Source: an uncultured Clostridium sp.
GTDB lineage: Bacteria; Bacillota; Clostridia; Clostridiales; Clostridiaceae
Length of the DNA: 30,906 nt
Assembly (NCBI GenBank): GCA_937927335.1
Contig: CALBDU010000011.1
Coordinates: forward strand, 1 to 30,906
Reading direction: 5' to 3'
In this document: positions 14,609 to 23,069 of the stretch, piece by piece
Numbering within the stretch: the stretch's first letter is position 1
Layout: each line of letters opens with the position of its first letter
The notes under the pieces: model-generated
What the model was told of the DNA's origin: nothing
The model's input: only the letters and a program-made list of their open reading frames with translations
Database searches by the model: none
Made by a program: the position numbers and the translations under genes

Positions 14609-15088
14609 TCTTAGAAGTGAACGTGGTATATGGCAGTATCCGTTTGGATTTTTTTTCAAATAATCCTGGTGGTACTCCTCTGCATTATAAAAGTTTCTCA
14701 AGGGTTCTATTTCAGTTACTATATCTGCTTTATATTTTTTCTGTTCGCAAGCTTTGGATTGCAGTATAACATTTAGATCTTCCAGTTCAATGTAGTATAT
14801 ACCGGTTCTATATTGATTGCCGATATCAGGGCCTTGCTGGTCCTTTAAAGTTGGATCTACTATTTTCCAGTATGACTGGAGCAGGGCCTCTAAATTTGTA
14901 ACTGCTTCATCATACTCAATAAAGCATGCCTCAGCAAACCCTGTATCTCCAGTACATACATCGTGGTAGCAGGGTTCCTCAGTATGGCCGTTTGCATAAC
15001 CTGCTTTTGTAGATAATACTCCAGGGAGCCGTTTGAAATATGCCTCAACACCCCAAAAGCAACCTCCTGCGAAAACTATGGATTTCAT
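14606..15088 (-). CDS. msrA: Peptide methionine-S-sulfoxide reductase A
   Basis: A 160-aa MsrA from the ATG at 15088. Catalytic GCFWG (C10) is at the N-terminus, followed by GYANGHTEEPCYHDVCTGDTG, the conserved DPT, DQQGPDIGNQYRT and the late EEYHQDYL segment. It reduces the S-epimer of methionine sulfoxide in proteins. The active residue is an ordinary Cys codon, not TGA. An in-frame GTG at 15097 is part of the GGAGGTG ribosome site, so the ATG is taken. The C-terminus lacks an obvious MsrB fusion. It ends a run of three minus-strand genes: CorA-type, LdcA-type, msrA, with 15 nt between the LdcA-type stop and the ATG. Confidence 0.94.
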   Translation of the reverse strand: MKSIVFAGGCFWGVEAYFKRLPGVLSTKAGYANGHTEEPCYHDVCTGDTGFAEACFIEYDEAVTNLEALLQSYWKIVDPTLKDQQGPDIGNQYRTGIYYIELEDLNVILQSKACEQKKYKADIVTEIEPLRNFYNAEEYHQDYLKKNPNGYCHIPRSLLR

Positions 15089-15103
15089 GTTATTCACCTC
15101 CGA

Positions 15104-16030
15104 TTATTTTAAAACAGGTTCTGTGACATTTATAAGCTTATGTTCACAATCTAAAATAATTTCTGCACCAATAGGAAGAGTGAGTCTGGGATAGGAATGT
15201 CCGGACATAAAGTTCATCAGGGTTGGTTTATTCAGGCTGAGGATTCTATCATTTATTACTTCTTCCAGGGTAAAGCTTCTATTATAATGGGGCAGACTGC
15301 AGTTTGTAAACTGGCCTAAAATAAAACCGCTGCATTTTTGAAGCTTTCCGGTTAGCAGCAGCTGGGTAAGGAGCCGGTCAATTCTATAGGGCATTTCATT
15401 AACCTCTTCAATAAACAGGATATTATTTTCAAGGTCTATTTCATAGGGGGTTCCAATTAAACTGCATATAAGTGACAAATTTCCGCCCACCAGCTTTCCC
15501 TTTGCCTTTTCCAGGGAGTTGCTTTTACTTTCATAGCCTTCAGGGTTTTTTATGATATATGGAGAATCCCCATGCATTATGGTATTAATAAAGCTTTTTA
15601 ATGTATGCTCATCTGTAAAATCAGAATTGCACATGGGTGAATGGAAGGTAGTAAGACCACATTTCTTGCTTATTGAATTTAAAAAAACTGTGATATCGCT
15701 AAAGCCTGCAAATATCTTTGGATTTTCTGCTATAGCTTGAAAATTAATAAAAGGAAGCAGTCTCATGGAACCATAGCCTCCCCTTATGCATAGAATCATC
15801 TTAACATCCTTGTCCATTACCATTTCCATCACGTCACTGGCTCTGTAGCTATCGCTGCCTGCCAGATACCCAAGCTTGTCATATATATGGCTTCCTTCTT
15901 TTATATTAAATCCAAGGCTTTTAATAAAGCATAATCCTTTTTTAATTTCCGCAGGGTCTAAAGCTCCTGCGGGAGAAATAACTCCTATGGTATCACCAAA
16001 AGAAATTTTTTCAGCTAACAAATGCAACAC
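15104..16030 (-). CDS. LD-carboxypeptidase (S66 family, muramoyltetrapeptide carboxypeptidase type)
   Basis: A protein of about 308 aa of the LdcA family, which trims the terminal D-Ala from murein tetrapeptides in wall recycling. The nucleophile elbow GFSDIT gives S111, FIEEV gives E208/E209, and SGHSY gives H278, matching the Ser-Glu-His triad order of P. aeruginosa LdcA. IRGGYGS (82-88) and GGNLSL (182-187) are also typical. No signal peptide is visible, so it should be cytoplasmic. The start is uncertain: GTG at 16030 overlaps an AGAGGTG ribosome-like site, and the TTG at 16021 has better spacing from it. It is 12 nt behind the CorA-type gene. Confidence 0.88.
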   Translation of the reverse strand: MLHLLAEKISFGDTIGVISPAGALDPAEIKKGLCFIKSLGFNIKEGSHIYDKLGYLAGSDSYRASDVMEMVMDKDVKMILCIRGGYGSMRLLPFINFQAIAENPKIFAGFSDITVFLNSISKKCGLTTFHSPMCNSDFTDEHTLKSFINTIMHGDSPYIIKNPEGYESKSNSLEKAKGKLVGGNLSLICSLIGTPYEIDLENNILFIEEVNEMPYRIDRLLTQLLLTGKLQKCSGFILGQFTNCSLPHYNRSFTLEEVINDRILSLNKPTLMNFMSGHSYPRLTLPIGAEIILDCEHKLINVTEPVLK

Positions 16031-16042
16031 CTCTGATAATAA

Positions 16043-16984
16043 TTAAAACAGATTCTTCTTTTTCAGTATTATAGTTGCTACTACAGAAATTACTATGGCT
16101 ATCAGATATACAAACCAGAATCCTGTTGGATGGGTAGCAAATGGTATTCCTCCTACATTCATGCCGAAGGATCCGAAAATTATGTTAGGAATAGCCATAA
16201 CTATGGTTACGGAAGCCAGGAGCTTCATGACAATATTCAGGTTGTTGGATATTACTGAAGCGAAGGCATCCATGGTGCCGGTTAATATATTGCTGTATAT
16301 GTTGGCCATTTCTATGGCCTGTTTATTTTCAATTATTACATCCTCAAGAATATCCTGATCCTCAGGATACTTTTGGAGAAGCTCCAGCTTAAGCATTTTT
16401 TCCAGGGTTATTTCATTAGATTTTAAGGAGGTTGAGAAATAAACCAGGGATTTTTCCAGGGAAAGCAGCTGTATAAGCTCCTTATTTCTCAAGGATTTGT
16501 GAAGCCTTTTTTCAATCATCAGGCTCTTTTTGTCAATTTGTCTCAGATAAATCAGATAGTAGCTTGCTATTCTATATAATACCTGAAGAATAAATCGGGA
16601 TCTTTTAAAGGTAAAAAACGACTTAATCTTACCATCGATAAAATCAGTTAATATTTTGCTGTTTTTCAGGCATACCGTAATAATGGACGATTCTGTGTGT
16701 ATTATTGCTAGTGGATAGGAATCGTAGGTTAATGAATTATCCTCCATTTCGGTAAAAGGTATATCAACAATAACCAAAAGGTTATTATCTTCCATTTCAA
16801 TACGGGAGGTTTCCTCTTCATCCAATGCTGCTTTAAGAAATTCCATTGATACATCTGTTTTTTTAGATATTAACAGTAGATCCTGGTCAGAAGGTGCAAC
16901 GATATTTATCCAGCACCCTGGCTGTACGCTGTCTACAGATTGCAGCATATTAGGTGCATCCATACTTTTATATATTGAAATCAT
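16043..16984 (-). CDS. CorA-type Mg2+ (divalent cation) channel
   Basis: A 313-aa CorA-family protein with a large cytoplasmic N-terminal part and coiled helices, then two C-terminal transmembrane helices. The selectivity motif GMN appears in IFGSFGMNVGGIP between the two helices, and the tail ends in a basic KKKN. The LEKSLVYFSTSL segment is typical of the stalk helix. AGGAGG precedes the ATG. It is first of the CorA-LdcA-MsrA run. No Mg2+-sensing leader is apparent in the 173-nt upstream gap. Confidence 0.92.
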   Translation of the reverse strand: MISIYKSMDAPNMLQSVDSVQPGCWINIVAPSDQDLLLISKKTDVSMEFLKAALDEEETSRIEMEDNNLLVIVDIPFTEMEDNSLTYDSYPLAIIHTESSIITVCLKNSKILTDFIDGKIKSFFTFKRSRFILQVLYRIASYYLIYLRQIDKKSLMIEKRLHKSLRNKELIQLLSLEKSLVYFSTSLKSNEITLEKMLKLELLQKYPEDQDILEDVIIENKQAIEMANIYSNILTGTMDAFASVISNNLNIVMKLLASVTIVMAIPNIIFGSFGMNVGGIPFATHPTGFWFVYLIAIVISVVATIILKKKNLF

Positions 16985-17085
16985 TTTTTCCTCCTAAATT
17001 TTGTAGTATCATATATATATTATATCTTATGTTTAAGGTTGTATAGTGGTAAAAATTTAAATAATTTACTTGGACAAAATAAAAG

Positions 17086-17114
17086 TGGACAGCATACTGA
17101 ATAAACTATATTAT
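17086..17114 (+). promoter_or_regulatory. Candidate vegetative promoter of the gin-yaaO-tmk operon
   Basis: -35 TGGACA (17086-17091), 17-nt spacer, -10 TATTAT (17109-17114). A second TGGACA lies at 17071-17076. In Bacillus csfB is read by sigma-F, but I do not see a convincing sigma-F/G motif here. A TTATAG-N9-CTATAA hairpin (17126-17146) abuts the ribosome site of gin. Confidence 0.5.
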
Positions 17115-17157
17115 ATGGGCAAGGATTATAGTATTAATTGCTATAAGGAGGAAAGGT

Positions 17158-17370
17158 ATGAAAAAACCCTGCTGTATAATATGCGGAAAGCCTTTAAATG
17201 ATGGTATAATAATAAGTGGAAAGGGTATATGCAGGAATTGCGAGGAAAAGCTTGTGAATGCCATACCGGAAACGGATTTTTACGAATACTATAAATTCTG
17301 TATAAGGAAAAAAATTACTTCCAATTTTCTCAGAAGGGAGAGAAAATATTGCCAGAGCTACCGATTATAG
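17158..17370 (+). CDS. Gin/CsfB-type inhibitor of sigma-G
   Basis: A 70-aa zinc-ribbon protein with C6-x2-C9 and C25-x2-C28, ICGKPLNDGIIISGKGICRNC being the diagnostic core. This is the Gin (CsfB) family, which in Bacillus binds and holds back sigma-G in the early forespore. Its position directly ahead of a YaaO-like gene and tmk matches B. subtilis csfB and supports the call. AAGGAGG precedes the ATG. Its end overlaps the next gene by 22 nt, so they are translationally linked. Confidence 0.85.
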   Translation: MKKPCCIICGKPLNDGIIISGKGICRNCEEKLVNAIPETDFYEYYKFCIRKKITSNFLRRERKYCQSYRL

Positions 17371-18794
17371 ATGCTGTAAAAGATTATATAAAAGAAAACA
17401 ATGTGTTGTTCTGCACGCCGGGCCATAAAGGCGGTAAAGGCTTCAGCTGTATTTCTGATTATGGTTTTGCCGGTAATATATTAGAATTTGACCTCACAGA
17501 GGTAGAGGGCCTGGATAATCTCCAAAATCCTGAGGAGGCTGTTAAGGAATCCTGCCAATTGCTATCCAGGTTTTACGGCAGTTATAAATCATATTATTTG
17601 ATAAACGGCAGTACTATGGGAAATTTGATAATGATTTTCAGCAGTTTTAATGAAGGCGATAAGATTCTTTTGGAGCGTAACTGCCATAAATCAGTTTATA
17701 ATGCTGTTATTATGAGAAAATTAAAGCCCGTATTCATACAAAATGTTGTGAGTGACACTATGAATGCTCCAATGTCTATAGATATGGAGCATTTCCTTTA
17801 TATTATTAAAAATGAAAAGGATATAAAGGGGATGGTGGTCACTTATCCAAATTATTATGGGTTTTGCTGTGATCTTGAGTTCATTTCGGGAAAGTGCAGG
17901 GAAAAAGGTATAAAACTACTGGTGGATTCTGCTCACGGTGCTCATTTTGGAATAAGCAGCAAAGTTCCTGAAAGTGCTGTAAAGCTTGGTGCGGACATGG
18001 TAGTTCACAGTGCTCATAAAACTCTTCCAAGCTTAACCCAGACTTCTTATCTTCATGTATGTAAAAATACAGATATTGATAAGGTTGAATTTTATTTCAG
18101 GGCATTTAGTAGTACAAGCCCTTCATATATCTTTTTATGCTCTTTGGAGTACGCCAGGTATTACCTTGAAATGCAGGGGAAAAAGGATTATGATAACCTG
18201 GTGGAGCTGGCAGAGAATTACAGGGACAAAATCAATACCATAAAACATGTTCATATTATAGGAAAGGATGACATTGCTAAGGACGGTTATAAGCACCATA
18301 TTAAAGACATGGATGCTACCAGATATGTTATAAATCTTGAAAAGGGATACAGCGGCCATCTTTTGCTTAAATATTTAAGAAGCTGCGGCATCCAGGCTGA
18401 AATGAGCGATGATTCCAATGTAGTGCTGATATTGTCTCCCTTTAATAATAAAGGTGATTTTGAGAAATTATATTCAGCAATTAAAGATTGCGATTTTAAT
18501 GAAATAAAGACTAAAAGCTATGATATTATAAAATATAATATACCAGAAATTAAAATGGATCCTTATGAAGCGCTGAGTTCAGTTAAAAGATATATGAACT
18601 ACCATGATGCAGAGGGTTGTATATCCGGTGATAATATTACACCTTATCCTCCGGGAATTCCACTTTTAATGATGGGGGAAAAAATAGACAAAACACATAT
18701 TGAGCTGATAAACAGATTCATGGATACTGGTGTCAGTGTTATGGGTATAGATAAGGATAAACTATTGGTTATAGATAAAAATATGGAGGAATAG
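17349..18794 (+). CDS. YaaO-like Orn/Lys/Arg decarboxylase family PLP enzyme
   Basis: A 481-aa fold-type I PLP enzyme of the small Orn/Lys/Arg decarboxylase group. Landmarks are FCTPGHKGGKGF (21-32), LINGSTMGN (84-92), the DSAHGAHFG cofactor loop (193-201) and HSAHKTLPSLTQTS with PLP-binding K224. It probably decarboxylates a basic amino acid, giving a polyamine precursor, but which one cannot be read. The start is a TTG at 17349 with AAGGGAG 8 nt upstream, inside the end of gin. It is followed after 2 nt by tmk. The position is the same as yaaO in Bacillus. Confidence 0.9.
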   Translation: MPELPIIDAVKDYIKENNVLFCTPGHKGGKGFSCISDYGFAGNILEFDLTEVEGLDNLQNPEEAVKESCQLLSRFYGSYKSYYLINGSTMGNLIMIFSSFNEGDKILLERNCHKSVYNAVIMRKLKPVFIQNVVSDTMNAPMSIDMEHFLYIIKNEKDIKGMVVTYPNYYGFCCDLEFISGKCREKGIKLLVDSAHGAHFGISSKVPESAVKLGADMVVHSAHKTLPSLTQTSYLHVCKNTDIDKVEFYFRAFSSTSPSYIFLCSLEYARYYLEMQGKKDYDNLVELAENYRDKINTIKHVHIIGKDDIAKDGYKHHIKDMDATRYVINLEKGYSGHLLLKYLRSCGIQAEMSDDSNVVLILSPFNNKGDFEKLYSAIKDCDFNEIKTKSYDIIKYNIPEIKMDPYEALSSVKRYMNYHDAEGCISGDNITPYPPGIPLLMMGEKIDKTHIELINRFMDTGVSVMGIDKDKLLVIDKNMEE

Positions 18795-18796
18795 AA

Positions 18797-19480
18797 GTGG
18801 AAAAAGGTAAAGTTATAGTTATTGAAGGCTGCGATGGGAGCGGCAAGGCTACTCAGACAAAAAAAGTATTTGACAGACTTGTTATGGAAGGATACAATGT
18901 GAAAAAAGTAGAGTACCCAAATTATGAAAGTAATTCCTCCGCTTTAGTTAAGATGTATTTGAATGGTGAGTTTGGAAATAGTGCTGAGGATGTAAATCCC
19001 TATGCGGCTTCAAGTTTTTACGCTGTGGACAGATATGCATCCTATAAAAAGGAGTGGGAAAAGTTTTATCATCAGGGGGGAATCATATTAGCAGACAGGT
19101 ATACTACAGCTAATATGATTCATCAGGCTTCAAAAATCAAGGAGGAGCATTCCAGGAATGAATTTTTGGAATGGCTGTGGGATTATGAATTTATTAAAAT
19201 AGGGTTGCCGGTACCGGATTGTGTTATTTTTCTCGATGTACATCCTGCTTGCAGCAGAGAGCTTATACAGAACAGGGAAAATAAAATTAATGGCTTTGAA
19301 GAAAAGGATATTCATGAAAAGGATTATGAATATCTATTAAACTCATATAATAATTCCTGCAAGGTTGCAGATAAATACGGCTGGAAAAGGATAGACTGCG
19401 TTCGTACAGGAAGGTTGAGAGAAATAAATGACATCCATGAGGAAATTTACACAATATTAAAGAATAACATTTTGAAATAA
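18797..19480 (+). CDS. tmk: Thymidylate kinase, clostridial variant
   Basis: A 227-aa P-loop kinase converting dTMP to dTDP. The P-loop reads EGCDGSGKATQ (10-20) where most Tmk proteins have DGAGKTTQ, so the second Thr of the loop is Ala. VDRYASYK and LADRYTTANMIHQ (DRY in place of DRF) follow. The lid region contains an acidic HEKDYEYL stretch. I call it a divergent Tmk because of the gene order with yaaQ and holB. The start is GTG, with ATGGAGGAA overlapping the end of the previous gene. Confidence 0.88.
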   Translation: MEKGKVIVIEGCDGSGKATQTKKVFDRLVMEGYNVKKVEYPNYESNSSALVKMYLNGEFGNSAEDVNPYAASSFYAVDRYASYKKEWEKFYHQGGIILADRYTTANMIHQASKIKEEHSRNEFLEWLWDYEFIKIGLPVPDCVIFLDVHPACSRELIQNRENKINGFEEKDIHEKDYEYLLNSYNNSCKVADKYGWKRIDCVRTGRLREINDIHEEIYTILKNNILK

Positions 19481-19492
19481 GGAGGAGAGCTT

Positions 19493-19822
19493 ATGAAACT
19501 AATTATTGCCATTGTTCAGGATGATGATGCCTTAAATCTGGTGGATACACTAACGGAAGAAAGATTCAGGGTTACAAAGCTGGCCACCACAGGGGGGTTT
19601 TTAAAATCAGGAAATACAACATTGATGATGGGCGTGGACGATGATAAGGTAAATCATGTGCTTTCTAAAATAGAGGAAGTATGCAAAACCAGAGAACAGA
19701 TCATCTTGTCAACATCACCGGTGGCATCTGAAACCGGAGGCTTTATACCATTTCCTGTTGAAATTGAAGTAGGTGGAGCTGTGGTTTTTGTAGTGGATGT
19801 GGATAAGTTTATTAAAATATGA
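19493..19822 (+). CDS. darA: Cyclic-di-AMP receptor DarA (YaaQ, PII-like)
   Basis: A 109-aa PII-like protein. The opening MKLIIAIVQDDDA, the TKLATTGGFLKSGNTTLMMG stretch and the GGAVVFVVDVDKF end are those of YaaQ/DarA, which forms trimers and binds c-di-AMP between subunits. It sits between tmk and holB as in Bacillus, with a 12-nt gap and GGAGGAG ribosome site. The downstream output of DarA is not known in general, and nothing here adds to it. Confidence 0.95.
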   Translation: MKLIIAIVQDDDALNLVDTLTEERFRVTKLATTGGFLKSGNTTLMMGVDDDKVNHVLSKIEEVCKTREQIILSTSPVASETGGFIPFPVEIEVGGAVVFVVDVDKFIKI

Positions 19823-19837
19823 TGGAGGTAATTACGG

Positions 19838-20782
19838 TTGTTTTTTCAGTCTATTATTGGGCATGACATTGTAAAGCTGCAGATAAGAAATTCCATGGAA
19901 AGAGATATGTTTCATCATGCTCATATTATACTGGGGGAGGATGGCATTGGAAAAAGCAATATAGCCAGGGCAATAGCTTTGAAAATTTTAGACAAGGATA
20001 AAGATATCCCCTATGCAGACATAGTTTATTTCAAGCTTGGCGCTAATAAGAAGTCTATTGGAATTGATGAAGTAAGAAATATCATAATGGAAACAAATAA
20101 AAAGCCATTTCAGGGTAATAAAAAGGTTATTATAATCCATGAAATGGATAAGATGACGGAGGCGGCGCAAAACACATTGCTAAAGACTATAGAGGAGCCA
20201 CCGGCAGGGGTTTATATCCTCATTCTTTGTGAAAATATTGAGTCGGTGCTGGATACCATTAAATCCAGATGTGAAATTTATAAATTAAACCGGCTTGATA
20301 AACAAGATATGATGCGTTTTATTGAAAACAGATATCCTGAGGCTGGCAGGGAGGAAAAGGATGCCATGGCAGCCTTCAGTGACGGAATACCGGGAAGATG
20401 CGAAAAATATATGGAAGATGAAACCTTCGTAAATATAAGAGACACGGCATTACAAATACTTATATCCCTAAGGGAAAAAAACATAGATGAAGTTCTCAAG
20501 TATGAGGACTTCCTTATGAAAAACAAGGAGCAGTGGGATGAGGTTTACACCTGGTTTTTATCATTTATAAGAGATGCAGTCATATACAAGGAAACAGGAA
20601 ATTTGGATACAATAATAAACTTGGATAAAATTCAGTCTGTAAAACATTTATCAGAAATATTTTCATTTAAGAATTTAAGTGATATTATTGATATTGTGAA
20701 AGAATCCAGAACAAAACTTGAGAGAAATGTTAATTCAGCATTGGTTTTTGATTCTTTGTTAATTAAAATGCAGGAGGTATAA
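19838..20782 (+). CDS. holB: DNA polymerase III delta' subunit
   Basis: A 314-aa clamp-loader protein. It has an AAA+ fold with a P-loop GEDGIGKS at 33-40, KVIIIHEMDKMTEAAQNTLLKTIEEPP for the Walker-B and sensor region, and SRCEIYKLNRL for sensor 1. The helical collar part is divergent, as usual. The zinc-ligand cysteines of some delta' proteins are not seen between the P-loop and the Walker-B. The TTG start at 19838 is supported by GGAGG 9 nt upstream. The stop is separated by 1 nt from ricT. Confidence 0.9.
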   Translation: MFFQSIIGHDIVKLQIRNSMERDMFHHAHIILGEDGIGKSNIARAIALKILDKDKDIPYADIVYFKLGANKKSIGIDEVRNIIMETNKKPFQGNKKVIIIHEMDKMTEAAQNTLLKTIEEPPAGVYILILCENIESVLDTIKSRCEIYKLNRLDKQDMMRFIENRYPEAGREEKDAMAAFSDGIPGRCEKYMEDETFVNIRDTALQILISLREKNIDEVLKYEDFLMKNKEQWDEVYTWFLSFIRDAVIYKETGNLDTIINLDKIQSVKHLSEIFSFKNLSDIIDIVKESRTKLERNVNSALVFDSLLIKMQEV

Positions 20783-20783
20783 G

Positions 20784-21686
20784 ATGGTTGACGTTGTAGG
20801 CGTAAGATTTAAAAAAGCCGGTAAGATATATTATTTTTCACCTGAGGGATTAGATATACATGAAAATGATAGGGTTATAGTAGAGACAGCAAGAGGCATA
20901 GAGTTTGGCGAGTGTGTGGTAGGACTGAAGCAAATAGGTGAAAACGAGATAGTGTCCCCTTTGAAAAATGTTATAAGGAAGGCAACCCAAGAGGATATAA
21001 TAAAGAATGATGAAAATAAGTCTAAGGAAAAGGAAGCTTTGGAGATATGCATGGCTAAAATCCAGCAGCATAATCTTAAAATGAAGCTTATAGATGTGGA
21101 ATATACCTTTGACAATAATAAGGTAATTTTTTATTTTACGGCAGATGGAAGGGTAGACTTCAGAGAATTGGTTAAGGATTTGGCGTCTGTTTTCAGGACC
21201 AGGATTGAATTGCGCCAGATAGGTGTAAGAGATGAGGCAAAAATGATAGGAGGTCTTGGTCCCTGTGGAAGGACGATGTGCTGTTCAACCTTTCTTGGGG
21301 ATTTCGCTCCGGTTTCAATAAAAATGGCCAAGGAACAGAGTTTGTCACTGAATCCTACAAAGATCTCTGGAATATGCGGCAGACTTATGTGTTGTCTTAA
21401 CTATGAGCAGGAAACCTATGAAGGCATCAGAAAAAGACTCCCAAAGGTTGGAGCTATACTAGAAACCCCTATGGGCAGAGGAGAGGTTGTATCCAACAAT
21501 GTTGTAAAAGAATCTGTAAAGGTTAAAATAAAGCTCAATGACACTGAAGAAATTACAGAGGTTCCAATTTCGGAGATTACCATGATTTCTGGTGGATATG
21601 AGGGAGCTGTCAGTGAGGATGAAATTAAACTGGAAGCAGATGAGGAAGATGCGGAAATAATAAAAGAGCTATTTAAAGATAACTAA
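20784..21686 (+). CDS. ricT: PSP1-domain protein RicT (YaaT)
   Basis: A 300-aa PSP1-domain protein. Six Cys at 161, 166, 167, 198, 203 and 204, in CGRTMCC and CGRLMCC, fit the cluster-binding segment known from RicT of the RicA-RicF-RicT complex, which carries [4Fe-4S] and affects RNase Y, sporulation phosphorelay and competence in Bacillus. The start overlaps the holB end closely (stop 20782, ATG 20784) behind AGGAGG. The acidic C-terminal tail (EADEEDAEIIKELF) is notable. Its location downstream of holB is conserved. Confidence 0.94.
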   Translation: MVDVVGVRFKKAGKIYYFSPEGLDIHENDRVIVETARGIEFGECVVGLKQIGENEIVSPLKNVIRKATQEDIIKNDENKSKEKEALEICMAKIQQHNLKMKLIDVEYTFDNNKVIFYFTADGRVDFRELVKDLASVFRTRIELRQIGVRDEAKMIGGLGPCGRTMCCSTFLGDFAPVSIKMAKEQSLSLNPTKISGICGRLMCCLNYEQETYEGIRKRLPKVGAILETPMGRGEVVSNNVVKESVKVKIKLNDTEEITEVPISEITMISGGYEGAVSEDEIKLEADEEDAEIIKELFKDN

Positions 21687-21698
21687 GGAGGTTTATTT

Positions 21699-21902
21699 AT
21701 GAAGTCCGTATTGAAGATATGCAATATGCATACTAATGAGGATGTCAGCAGAATAAGAACAGCTATCTCAAATTACCAGGGAGTCATAGCCTGTGAAATA
21801 AATAGTGATAAGGGTGAGGTAAGCGTAGTATACGATGACTATTTTGTTCAGGCTGACGCGCTGATACAATCTCTGGAGGATTTGGGCTACGCTGTATTAT
21901 AA
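21699..21902 (+). CDS. HMA-like small protein lacking the CxxC metal motif
   Basis: A 67-aa protein with the beta-alpha-beta-beta-alpha-beta pattern of heavy-metal-associated domains: MKSVLKICNMHTNEDVSRI, NYQGVIACEINSDKGEVSVVYDD and ALIQSLEDLGYAVL. The GMxCxxC loop is replaced by NMHTNED, so the usual Cu-binding cysteines are missing. Two isolated Cys (8 and 32) remain. It is 12 nt downstream of ricT with AAGGAGG. It is probably a structural relative with another ligand or partner; function unknown. Confidence 0.75.
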   Translation: MKSVLKICNMHTNEDVSRIRTAISNYQGVIACEINSDKGEVSVVYDDYFVQADALIQSLEDLGYAVL

Positions 21903-21981
21903 AAATACTTTAAAAAGCAAGTGAAACGTGGTAGAATATATCTGACGCGTTACGTCTAAATTATTAAGGAGGTGTATTTTA

Positions 21982-22152
21982 ATGGCATACAAAATTACTG
22001 ACGCTTGTGTAAGCTGTGGAGCTTGTGCTTCAGAATGTCCAGTTAATGCTATTAGCCAAGGAGATACTATATTTGTTATAGATGCAGATACTTGCATCGA
22101 TTGTGGAAATTGTGCTAATGTTTGCCCTGTAGGAGCACCAGTTCAAGAATAA
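21982..22152 (+). CDS. Clostridial 2[4Fe-4S] ferredoxin
   Basis: A 56-aa ferredoxin starting MAYKITDACVSCGACASECP and ending CPVGAPVQE. It has two clusters of the form CxxCxxCxxxCP (first: C9, C12, C15, C19; second: C38, C41, C44, C48). It carries low-potential electrons in the cytoplasm. AAGGAGGTG precedes the ATG. A likely promoter (TTTAAA, 17 nt, TAGAAT) ends near 21939, with a GACG-N5-CGTC repeat in the leader. A strong terminator follows, so it is monocistronic and probably highly expressed. It could supply Fe-S flavoenzymes, but that is not shown. Confidence 0.96.
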   Translation: MAYKITDACVSCGACASECPVNAISQGDTIFVIDADTCIDCGNCANVCPVGAPVQE

Positions 22153-22156
22153 TTTT

Positions 22157-22190
22157 AATTAAAAAGGCTGCAATCGCAGTCTTTTTAATT
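22157..22190 (+). terminator. Terminator of the ferredoxin gene
   Basis: A 15-bp stem (22157-22171 with 22176-22190, one G-T pair) has loop AATC; the 3' arm carries TTTTT. It starts 4 nt after the ferredoxin stop. Confidence 0.88.
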
Positions 22191-22202
22191 TGCAAAAAAA
22201 AT

Positions 22203-22229
22203 TAAAGATTAGTTTTCTTCATACGATAT
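22203..22229 (+). promoter_or_regulatory. Sigma-D (FliA-type) promoter of motAB
   Basis: TAAA (22203-22206), then exactly 15 nt, then TACGATAT (22222-22229). The consensus is TAAA-N15-GCCGATAA; the core CGATA matches at the right spacing. It lies 46 nt upstream of the motA ATG, so flagellar sigma factor would control motA and motB. Confidence 0.7.
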
Positions 22230-22274
22230 AAATATTGGTAGTTTAAATTTGTTATGTTATTTGGAGGATTCATA

Positions 22275-23069
22275 ATGGATATATTTTCAATTTTGTTTAT
22301 GATATTTAGCTTTGGATCAATTATAGCGGCATTTGTTATCGAGGGCGGCTCACTTGGTGCACTGCTGGCCCCTACTGCAGCTATGATAGTATTTGGCGGT
22401 ACTATCGGGGCGGTAGGAGTATCTTTTCCTGTGAATGATTTAAAAAGAATTCCAGGTATTCTTAAGGTTTTTGTAAGTCCAAAAAATAAAAACCTAGGTG
22501 AACTTGTAAGCTATTTTAAGGAGATTTCATATAAAACAAGAAAAAATGGGCTTTTAAGTCTTGAAGGGGAAATAACCGCCGACGAGTCACTGGATCCTTT
22601 TATTAAGAAAGGATTGCAGCTGGTAGTGGATGGTGTTGAACCTCAGGCTGTAAGAAGCATACTTGAACTTGAACTTGAGTCTATTTCGGACAGGCATAGG
22701 CAGGGTGCTGCAATTTTTGATTCTGCAGGAGGGTTTGCTCCTACAATGGGTATTATAGGAACTGTAACTGGACTTGTACATGTTTTAAGCAATCTGGAAG
22801 AGCCGTCTACTTTAGGACCTAAAATAGCTATGGCATTTATAGCCACATTATACGGCATAGGTACTGCCAACCTTCTGTGGCTCCCTATAGGATCAAAGCT
22901 TAAAGCCCTGGACGATATCGAATACAGGGAGAAAAGCCTTATACTTGAAGCTATACTTTATATCCAGGAAGGGATAAATCCAAATACCATTGCAGAAAAA
23001 CTTAAAGGATTTCTTAATAAGGATGAACTTAAGAAGTTTATGGAGATGGATGGCAAGGTGGAAGCATGA
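22275..23069 (+). CDS. motA: Flagellar stator protein MotA
   Basis: A 264-aa MotA with four membrane segments (about 2-21, 28-50, 147-170 and 183-205). Charged residues R89 and E97 in the cytoplasmic loop have the same spacing as R90/E98 of E. coli MotA that contact FliG. AGGFAPTMGIIGTVTGL contains the essential Pro at 156. ATG 22275 is chosen over 22254 because GGAGG is 7 nt upstream. It overlaps motB by 4 nt (ATGA). Confidence 0.94.
   Translation: MDIFSILFMIFSFGSIIAAFVIEGGSLGALLAPTAAMIVFGGTIGAVGVSFPVNDLKRIPGILKVFVSPKNKNLGELVSYFKEISYKTRKNGLLSLEGEITADESLDPFIKKGLQLVVDGVEPQAVRSILELELESISDRHRQGAAIFDSAGGFAPTMGIIGTVTGLVHVLSNLEEPSTLGPKIAMAFIATLYGIGTANLLWLPIGSKLKALDDIEYREKSLILEAILYIQEGINPNTIAEKLKGFLNKDELKKFMEMDGKVEA

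Noticed and set aside
17126..17146. Third LysR 2 operator copy (TTATAG/CTATAA)
   Set aside because: The arms match but the spacer is 9 instead of 7 nt and it lies in the gin leader against the ribosome site; more likely a chance AT-rich hairpin.
16985..17157. Mg2+ riboswitch (M-box) ahead of the CorA-type gene
   Set aside because: The leader is too short and AT-rich; none of the long paired M-box elements are visible.
17041..17157. Sigma-F or sigma-G promoter for gin
   Set aside because: Partial GTATA-like matches exist but no convincing -10 at the right spacing; the TGGACA/TATTAT pair fits better.
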